NCBI RefSeq assembly: GCF_018143015.1
Contig: NC_054756.1
Location: 30,501,940-30,565,939 of the forward strand
Source of the DNA: Lytechinus variegatus
Taxonomy: Eukaryota > Echinodermata > Echinoidea > Temnopleuroida > Toxopneustidae
Reading direction: 5' to 3'
Length of the DNA: 64,000 bases
A program made the position numbers and the translations under genes. Positions 56,536-64,000 of the stretch are shown one piece after another. Each line of letters opens with the position of its first letter. Positions within the stretch are counted from its first letter, which is position 1. The notes under the pieces are model-generated. The model did not search any database. It was not told where the DNA came from and was given only the letters and a program-made list of their open reading frames with translations.

Positions 56536-56566
56536 GGGCCTTGACGCTTGTGTGTTGCTGCCCTCT
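56515..56566 (-). repeat. Inverted repeat with TATATAAA, right copy
   Basis: Reverse complement reads AACACACAAGCGTCAAGGCC then CTATATAAACAAGGTTGCGA; matches 51613-51664 except for a small insertion. Confidence 0.75.
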
Positions 56567-56929
56567 ACGTTCGTTGATATAACCCCAGAAAATATATCTT
56601 AGGCCACTGCGATTATTGGAATTGACACTAATAAAAAAAAATGCTGAATATATGACAAATGGTGCTTGGTACACTGAAAATTTAAAGTACCAAAGAACTT
56701 GTTAAAACGTTTTCCCCTCTTGTTAGAATGATTTTCTTTCATATATCTCATAGATCGTTGACCAACAACCTTATCGTTTTTGGGAAGTAACCCCCCTATT
56801 TCTTACTGATATCTTATTTCTCAGTTCTTTTCATATGTATTTAAATGTTTTGTTATTTGTGTTTTTTTTTCATAGAAAAAAGGAAGGAATATACAAGAAT
56901 TTTTTTTAATGGTTGCAGGGTCTTTGTTT

Positions 56930-57740
56930 TGTTGTTGTTGTTGTGTTTTTAATGATTTTTATAACTGGGTCTGACAGAAAGACTACGCTATATTTCCATG
57001 TTATTCAACATAAATAGGATCGTAGGGTCTTTGTTTTTTACAATTATTATAATTTTTGAAATAACCGGGCCTGGAAAAAAGACTTTGCATTAACATTATG
57101 ATTTTTTTAAACAACTGGGTCTGGAATAAAGACTTTGGACTTATATTATAATTTTTGAATTATCCGGGCCTGGAAAAAAAGATTTCGCAGTTTTATGCTA
57201 TATAAACGCATTACTATAAGGTTTCAGCTTTTATTCACCGGGTCTGGAGCCAAGACTATGCTTGATTTTCAATTTACTTTTAGCGTCTGGAGAAAATACT
57301 AAGCTCAATTCTCATTTTTATTCCACTGGAATAGCATTATTGTATCTTAGTTCGGACTAAAATTACAATTTTTGAAACAACCGGGTCTGGAAAAATGACT
57401 TTAGATTTATGTTATAATTTTTGAAACAACCGGGTCTGGAAAAAATACTTTGGACTTATATTATAATTTTTGAAACAACCGGTCTGGAAAAAAGACTTTG
57501 GGCTTATATCATTATTTTTTAAAGAACCGGGTCTGGAAAAAAGACTTTGGATTTATATCATGATTTTTTTAAACAACCGGGTCTGGAAAAAAGACTTTGG
57601 ATATATATTATAATTTTTGAAGCAACCGGGTTTGGAATAAAGACTTTGGACTTATATCATAATTTGTTAATTAACCGGGTCAGGAAAAGAGACTTTGCAC
57701 CCTTTGTTCTATATGAACGCATCACTATAGGATTTTAGTT
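56930..57740 (-). repeat. Inner array, right (inverted)
   Basis: Units with AAACAACCGGGTCTGGAAAA, AAGACTTTGGACTTATATTATA. The order of longer variants (AGTCTCTTTTCCTGACCCGG nearest the outer array, then CCAGTGGAATAAAAATGAG-type) mirrors the left array at 37926-38835. Confidence 0.9.
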
Positions 57741-57756
57741 TAGAACGGATTTGCCA

Positions 57757-57990
57757 AAAATCCCTTCAAATTTGTAATATTTGTGGGTAAAGTCATTATT
57801 ACATTTGTGGGCGATCAAAAATGATTACATTTGTGGGTAAAGTGCATTATCACATTTGTGGGTGAAATTATTACATTTTTGGGTAAAGTGTTATTACATT
57901 TGTGGGCGTTATTACATTTGTGGGTAAAGTGTTATTACATTTATGGGCGTTATTACATTTGTGGGCGATTATTACATTTGTGGGTGTAAC
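57757..57990 (-). repeat. Outer array, right (inverted)
   Basis: About eleven units of TTATTACATTTGTGGGCG or ...GTGGGTAAAG, inverse of 37675-37855. It ends in TGTAACAGGGTGCA, comparable to the left outer end TGCA....GTTGCACCCACAA. Confidence 0.9.
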
Positions 57991-58025
57991 AGGGTGCAGC
58001 TAAATCTAGTAAAGCTTAGACATCT

Positions 58026-58178
58026 GGGGCCCGTTTCATAAAGAGCTACAATTGTTGTAACTATGCCATATGACAACTACCATGGTAACCTTGACTTTGA
58101 TTGGTCGCTGAGCCCTAGCTGTTGCCATAGTATTTGCCATAGTGGCAGAGTTATAACAGTTTATGAACGGGTCCCCAG
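58026..58178. mobile_element. Foldback MITE with GGGGCCCGTTTCATAAA end
   Basis: Left GGGGCCCGTTTCATAAAGAG and right CAGTTTATGAACGGGTCCCC are inverted; inner pairs GTAACTATGCCA and TGGCAGAGTTATAAC also match. The arm motif resembles that of 41729-41882. Confidence 0.7.
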
Positions 58179-58726
58179 ATAAAATAGAATTTAGACGGAA
58201 ATCACGGAAACCTAAATGTTTGATATAATATAGATGTGAAAAACGTGAATAATCAGCTTATTTCGTGGAATAATCATCCTATAGACCACGTGAAAGGTGT
58301 ATTTTATCCACTTTTAACCCATACCCAAGAAAAAGGAATATTTTGTGTATGCAATTTCAGATTCATACGTAAAAACCTTCAGTGAAAATACTTTTTCAAC
58401 TTGGTCATCATAATTTATCCGCGAAAACTCGCGAAATGTCACAATTTGCTAGTTGAATGAGGAAATTGACAATCTTAATGCACACTCCGGAATAAAATAT
58501 TTTACAGAATTATGCTTCAAAATGCTGTCTTTCAACTGGGCATATGAAACGAATTGAAATTCTCAAATTGACCAAAATGACTTTTAGCGAACTTTTGTTT
58601 CGCCACGGCCCACTGTGCGCTGGCACTATAGTTGAACAATCAAAGGGGTGATGAATCCCTGCCCCTGTTTCTGTGCAAAGTGCCGCCCCTGTTCAGATAT
58701 CTGACGGGAAAAATCACACTACTTAC

Positions 58727-58846
58727 CTGGTGTTTCGTGTGTCGAGGATTGAACAGTAATTTCCGCTGTAGTCGAATTCATGGTAGATGTGGTCATATCT
58801 GGAATGATATCACATGGTGCCTCTAGCGGTTCTGCAGAGGGGTCTG
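58727..58846 (-). CDS. Gene C stalk exon after the WSC domain
   Basis: Acceptor AAAGTGACAG, consensus donor GTAAGT. 40 codons, phase 1-1: DPSAEPLEAPCDIIPDMTTS then TMNSTTAEITVQSSTHETP. Very rich in Ser/Thr/Pro, with one cysteine, a typical O-glycosylated linker. It follows the WSC exon by 0.9 kb with matching phase. Confidence 0.7.
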
Positions 58847-59741
58847 CTGTCACTTTATTGCCAGGGTTACAAAAAAAAACAAGATTCAAAGTCACATTTA
58901 ATATTTCCAATACTTTAAGAAATTTGGTATGCAGAATATTGTCTCTTACTTTGTATTAAATATGAAATCCATATAGTTTTCTCCTTCTGAGATGCTAGTC
59001 ATCGGTGACGATGTTCATTCAGAATTTGTCTACATTAGGTACAAACTGGGAATCTTTAGAAAATGTAATTATAATGCCTTATTACTTTACATCAGGGGTG
59101 CAAAAATAAGCTCTTCATGTGTATGTATAACTCCATTAATGAATTAATAGACCAGCGCCCGTTCCATATCGATGTGCATGGGCGGAAATCTGTCCTGGAA
59201 AATTTGACGAGCAAAAAAAATTATAATAAAATAATGATAAAAGGTTATCACGGAAAATGTAAGGTCATTTATTCCAAAATACATTTATTATTTCGATTGT
59301 GAAGTGATGTATTTTTCTCCATCATAAAAGACCCAAAATAGTAGGGGGCATTTTATATTTTGGTAATCTGGGATTTCCGTCCATGTTGTTATGGATGGAT
59401 ATACGACCGACATCGGAACATGATGTTCAGATCAGTTATGAAGACTATTATCAGATTCTCAACCAGAATTTATTTTCATGAACTAAAGTGAAAATCAGGG
59501 TTGTCTTTAACAACTTGTTATTGACAAATATTATGATGAAAATATGATTTTGGTTGTAAGAAATTCAGTCCCATTTTCAAAATGGCTTCAATATTTTTGG
59601 ATATCTCGAGACAACACCAACTTCCAGTTTATTCATTAAATCATTCAACAAAGAGCTTCATGACCACCCCCATAAAAACCACTGGTGAATTGTAAAAAAA
59701 AAAATCATCGTTCAACGATAATAATATCAAGGAGTGCTTAC
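58847..59741. other. Gene C intron
   Basis: AT-rich intronic sequence without a recognised element. Confidence 0.5.
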
Positions 59742-60032
59742 GATTAAATATTGCGATCTTGCCAAGTCCACCACAATTCTCTGTTTTGGATCCATTGCAC
59801 ACAAAATTACATGGATAATCTGAGACACGTCCGTGTCGACAGAGGTTGGCTGCTGTATCATTGCTGCAATAACACTCCACTGCATTTTCTACCCCTGCAA
59901 GCACACTCCCATTGTTGCGTTGGCAGAACTTCAAACATTTAGCGATTGTTAGCCCAATGAAGGTTTGGTTTTTATCACCAGATAACACACGGTCATTATT
60001 GTTGTTCTTATAGCAGCCCAAATAATTTCTTT
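59742..60032 (-). CDS. Gene C WSC-domain exon
   Basis: Acceptor TTTTTCCTGTCTAG, donor GTAAGC, 97 codons, phase 1-1. It is a complete WSC domain: NYLGCYKNNNNDRVLSGD, then TIAKCLKFCQRNNGSVLAG, VECYCSNDTAANLC, CNFVCNGSKTENCGGLGKIA. All family landmarks are present: the YLGCY start, C..FC, AG...VECYC, and the closing C.G...NCGG with IAIF. Eight cysteines fit four disulfides. WSC domains are putative carbohydrate binders. One domain, one exon; the signal-peptide exon must lie upstream and was not found. Confidence 0.85.
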
Positions 60033-60236
60033 CTAGACAGGAAAAACATGGGAAATCAATAAATTTTTCAATTGTTTTTTTTTCATTGTACCTTATATCA
60101 GACAAACCAATTCACACCAGCTCCTGAAAAAACTTTCCAAATATCTGATTATTTTTACCCAGGGTGTCAAAAGGGCATGCACAGAAATGAATGAATTACA
60201 CACACACACACGCATACACACACTTTTTTTTTGTTT
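60033..60236. other. Gene C upstream intron
   Basis: Short AT-rich stretch with a (CA)n tract at about 60200-60223, directly next to the LINE 3' end. No signal-peptide exon was seen. Confidence 0.5.
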
Positions 60237-63200
60237 TGAATAATGTTTTTATTCTGATTTCATGAACATAACATTTCAATTTAACATTTCAAATCATATA
60301 TAATACTTTACACTTCATATTTTCACTTTTTTCCACTACTTAACAAAATCATGAGTCATATATATCTTTAAAAAAAAATCAATGAAATCAGTTATTATAA
60401 AAATGCTTAAAGACCAAACTTCCCCCTCACCCCCACCACACACAAAACACACCCAAACACACACACACCCAACACACCACTGCCCAGAAGATCTGCTCAC
60501 ACTCATTATAAATAAATCATGTTTAAAAGTACAAAACAATTCGATGAAAATTTTTGAATATAACAAGCTCACGGGAGAAGCATTACATATATTGAAAGTA
60601 AATAAAGACTTACAACTTAACCTTGTCACAATTTTACTGTTTCCCATTTTTGCAAGTGCCGCCCTAATTTCCCCATTTTAATAGCTATTTTCTTTTCTTG
60701 ATCCTTATATTCTAAAATAAGTTTATGTATATCGTCAATGGTTGGTAAAACCCCCTCCTTTCTAAATATAAATAATATATATTTTACCATAAAGATAATA
60801 GTATTACAAATTTTTATTCTATTTGTATTGCCTGACAAACCAACAAATATATCCCGCCAATTCAAGTCCTTTATTTCATCTAATTCAAATCGCTGTATCA
60901 AAGTTTCCCATATCAGTTTGACCTTTAAGCAAGACAAAAATATATGTGAATATGTTTCCGTTTCCAGTACGAACAGAGATTATCTTCAACAAATCCAAAT
61001 CTAAACAAATTAACTTTAGTGTAAATTGCCCCATGCAGAAGCTTAAATTGAAATTCCCTCTGTCTTCCAATTAATAATGTTATTCTTGGTCTAAAAAAAC
61101 ATTCACTAATTTCTTTCTCTGTATAATTATAATTATTTTGTCCATCTCTTATCTGTAAATCATATGACTTTTGCAATTCTTTGATAAAATATTCATATAT
61201 TTTTCTTGATAATACCTCCTTAAAGCTAATTTCCCTCCCCAACAGAAGCAAGTTTATATTATAATTAATTAAGTCTATCTCACAAAATTGTATCGAACCT
61301 AAATCATTTCTCCAATCACTTGGAATTGCATGATATATTTCACCTATTATAAACAAAAGATCACTTCCCATACCAAGGTTAAAAAAATATGCGACTGGTT
61401 TAACATGTCCATTGTCAATGATATGTTCAACCTTAATTAACCCTCGTTCTAATAAATCTTTATCAAATATCATTTTATTTTCTATACAAATATTCTTATT
61501 ATTGAAAATGATTGGATTTTTAGAACCATTGAAATGTCTTAAATTATCAATATTTTGCCAAGCATCTAGCATTTCCAAATAATAAGATGGAATATTCAAC
61601 TTACTTTTTATCTGTTTCATTTCATAATCATATAGAAAAATTAACCTTCTTCCAACTGAACTTAGGGAATAATAAAAAAATAACTTCCACCCCAGATTTC
61701 TTTCTCCATACAAAAGTCTTTTTACCCACATTATACGCTGCGTTCTAACAAATATTTCAAAATTTATCATTTTAACCCCACCACAATTATAATTCTGATA
61801 CATAATTTTTCTTTTAATACGATCTTTCCCTCCCCATATAAAATCAAATGATAATTTCTCGATTTCTATATACACCCATGAGGGGACAACAAGGATGGAT
61901 GAAACATAATTTAACTTTGTCAATGCATATGTTTTCAATAAATGTATTTTTCCCATAATAGTCAAGTCCCGTTGTTTCCACCAACCTAAAAGCTTTTTTA
62001 TTTTACTTAATATTTCTTTATAGTTCAGATCATCTTTTAATCTAAAGTCAACTGAAAATATTACTCCTAAAATTTTAACTTCCCTAACATATTTGCCAAA
62101 TACATATACAGGGTCATTTGTTTTTCCATTTTCCTTACCCATGTACATAAAATGTGTCTTGTCCATATTTACCTTTAAGCCACTGACTTTTTCAAATTCT
62201 TCAAAAATATAATGCAACCTTTTTATTGAATCCATGTCTTTCAAAAAAATTGTCATATCATCGGCATACAAGACCTGTCTTATTTCATACTCCCCCAAAC
62301 TTATCCCTTTAATAATTCTGTCCCTTCTTATTTCATGTGCCAGTAATTCTATTGCAATCAAAAACAAATAGGGCGAAAGTGGGTCACCTTGTCTGACCCC
62401 CCTTTCTACATTAAAGTAACCGGTGGAATACCCACCATTCATAACACAACTACTTATATCCTTATATAGTATTTTCACCCAAGAACAGAATGACTCCCCA
62501 AAACCAAAAAAATGAGTGCTTTCAAATAGTATTGATGAGAAACAGAGTCAAACGCTTTTTCAAAATCTACCGCAATCAAAAATCATTGTCCTTGCTCCAA
62601 GTAATGTCTATAGTAAAATAATATATCTTATATTAGTCGAACTGCTTCCCAATATTTCTATCTTTTATGTATCCCACCTGATCATAATGAATTATTTCGT
62701 TTAAAACCTGTTTGATCCTTGCTGCCAAAACCTTGGATAATATTTTGTAGTCTACATTTGATAACGTAATGGGTCTGTAATTTTTAATATATAAAGCATC
62801 TTTTCCTTCCTTCTCTATCAATGTGATAGTCCCTTGTTTTTGAGAAATTGTTAATTCCCCTCTTATATATGTTTCGTTTAATACTTCTACCAACAAATCC
62901 CCTAACACTGGCCAAAGTGTATCATAAAATTCTACGGTAAAACCGTCATTTCCAGGTGACTTATTCCATTTCATTTCTTTTAACACCTTAAAACATTCTT
63001 CTTTTGTTATTTTACCTTCACATAATTCTCTGTTCTGTTCACTTAACTTTAAGACTTCGTTAAAAAATAAACTGTTATCATAATAACTTTCATTTTTCAA
63101 AGAATATAATTTTTCATAGAAAATCTTTATTTCTTTTAAAATATTATTTTTGTCCCTAATAATTTCTCCATTTTCAATGACTAATTCTTTAATAACACTT

Positions 63201-64000
63201 TTCCTCTTATTTATTTTTAACAGTTGTTCGAAGTACTTCATATTATTTTCCCCCTCCTCAAACCAATCTGCGAACTTTAATTCCTTGCCGAGAAAAATTA
63301 TATAATTCATTTAACTTATCTTTTTTCAATTTAATTGTATCAATCACAGATCTCGATGACCCTTCGAGTATCTGCTTTTCTAAAGTCTTGATTTCAGCCT
63401 CTACTGTTTCTATTTCGCGTTTTCGTAATTTTGCTTTTTCCCGAGAGTATTTCATAGCGAATTCCCTCATTTTCATTTTTAAGAAATCCCAAAAGACTAA
63501 TTTATTCGAAAACCTAGGTGCCCATTCATTTTTCAATTCAGATATAATATCATACATCTCTTTAATAAAATCTTTATCCATACAAAGACTATTATTAAAT
63601 TTCCAGTACGAATTTCCATAAACATAATTTTCTTTCAAATTCTGAAATTGTAGAATAATGCCCGAATGATCCGGTGTTACTGATACTAAGATTTCACACT
63701 TATTCACTAATAATATTTGTCTAAACTGCATGATATAAACCAATAATCTAAACGACTTTGGACTAAAGGCGACCTTTGTCTAAAAGTAAATTGTCGAGCA
63801 TTAGGATTCCTTTTCTCCATATATCTTCTAAATCATACTTATTCAAAAATTCTTTCAAAACTGCGCTAAACCTAGAGTTTGATATGTTTGGCCCTTTATA
63901 ATCCATACTCCCGTCCATTACAGTGTTAAAATCTCCTCCTAATATTATCGAATAATCCGAATCAAAAACTTTATGAATACTTTTATCTAGATCATTTAAA
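60237..64000 (-). mobile_element. Tx1/L1-like LINE ORF2, broken, cut by window end
   Basis: Read on the minus strand from 64000: endonuclease with GGDFN (63924-63938) and the end of that domain (SVTPDHSGIIL, YWKFNNSL) at 63560-63690. Then a coiled basic linker (63260-63500), reverse transcriptase with KSPGNDGF (about 62945-62965), YRPITLSNVDYKIL, RQGDPLSPYLFLIA (about 62370-62405) and YADDM (62254-62268), and the C-terminal region with WKLFFYYSLSSVGRR and a cysteine segment near 60960. The frame shifts several times: within the endonuclease near 63780, between the linker and reverse transcriptase parts near 63300, at 62480-62640 (where VDFEKAFDSVSH sits in another frame) and near 60960. The AT-rich 3' UTR ends about 60237. 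The 5' part lies outside the window. It is not active. Confidence 0.9.

Larger units (their letters stand above)
37675..57990. other. Candidate giant foldback unit, 20.3 kb, inside a gene C intron
   Basis: The left end reads, inward: an array of ACCCACAAATGTAATAAC units (37675-37855), a unique AAATCCGTTCTAAACTAAAATCC joint, and 45-55-bp units with CCAGACCCGGTTGTTT (37926-38835). The right end has the same three parts in the same order in reverse complement (57990 back to about 56930), including the small phrases AGTCTCTTTTCCTGACCCGG and ATAGTAATGCGTTCATATAG-type sequence. Long terminal inverted repeats of direct repeats are the hallmark of TU-type foldback elements of sea urchins. No target duplication was found, and the two ends may instead be separate insertions. 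Confidence 0.45.
26798..60032 (-). other. Gene C locus: WSC-domain single-pass receptor
   Basis: Exons in order: 59742-60032 (WSC), 58727-58846 (stalk), 35825-35917 (stalk), 31802-31888 (stalk copy), 31184-31280 (membrane), 30581-30701 (tail 1), 26798-27331 (tail 2). Phases agree at every join: 1-1 for extracellular exons, phase 2 after the membrane exon, phase 0 into the last exon. From the WSC exon to the stop the product is about 440 residues; the signal-peptide exon was not found and may lie beyond the window or behind the LINE at 60237. WSC domains bind carbohydrate in fungal wall sensors and occur in animal proteins such as Kremen and polycystin-1. The 22.8-kb second intron shown holds a large inverted-repeat block; without it that intron would be about 2.5 kb. 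Assignment of the WSC exons to this gene is inference from phase, order and a WSC relic beside exon 31802-31888. Confidence 0.55.

Noticed and set aside
58717-58732. ACTTACCTGG resembling the 5' end of U1 snRNA
   Set aside because: It is the complement of the gene C splice donor (CCAG|GTAAGT), which U1 pairs with, not a U1 gene.
1-64000. Retrovirus, LTR element or Polinton copies
   Set aside because: No protease, integrase, capsid or envelope-like frames or paired LTRs were seen; the only reverse transcriptase is of the non-LTR type.

Overview
This window is animal genomic DNA, AT-rich, with large introns and very many small repeats. The mix suggests an echinoderm, most likely a sea urchin: CUB and WSC receptor exons with tyrosine-rich tails, interspersed cores built on GCGCTTCGCGCTCGC, tRNA-headed SINEs, hAT-like MITEs and foldback repeats with minisatellite arms. 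The organism is inferred, not proven. Everything was read by eye; exon joins rest on splice-site consensus, matching phases and open frames, with no transcript evidence.

Two multi-exon genes on the minus strand fill the host part. Gene A (2280-20822) is nearly complete: signal-peptide exon, four CUB exons, a stalk exon made of a coding 48-bp minisatellite, a transmembrane exon and one large tyrosine-rich cytoplasmic exon. With the stalk it totals 3282 coding bases (1093 residues). Gene C (26798 to at least 60032; 5' end not found) is a smaller single-pass receptor: WSC domain, two or three Ser/Thr/Pro-rich stalk exons, transmembrane exon, short tail exon and a final exon with repeated YAMPDK tyrosine motifs. 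All phases fit (1-1 for extracellular exons, 2 after the membrane exon, 0 before the last exon). Both look like cell-surface receptors that pass signals through tyrosine phosphorylation.

The largest intron of gene C (35917-58727) is almost wholly occupied by a block (about 37675-57990) whose two ends are the same ordered minisatellite arrays in inverted orientation, resembling the long-arm foldback (TU-type) elements known in sea urchins. Inside are a second, nested palindrome with 26-27-bp unit arms (39333-42772), SINE-like copies with a 7SL-like head, and a small four-exon gene candidate D (46250-48357) with a CRE/CCAAT promoter.

Mobile DNA elsewhere includes Tx1/L1-like LINE pieces (60237-64000, 19785-20140, 23465-23815), LINE 3' ends of another clade (12230-12600, 34453-34815), a 1.5-kb hAT-type element with perfect 8-bp target duplication (32813-34315), several foldback MITEs, and a complete tRNA cloverleaf with anticodon UCA (32603-32674). 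No retrovirus, LTR element or Polinton was recognised.
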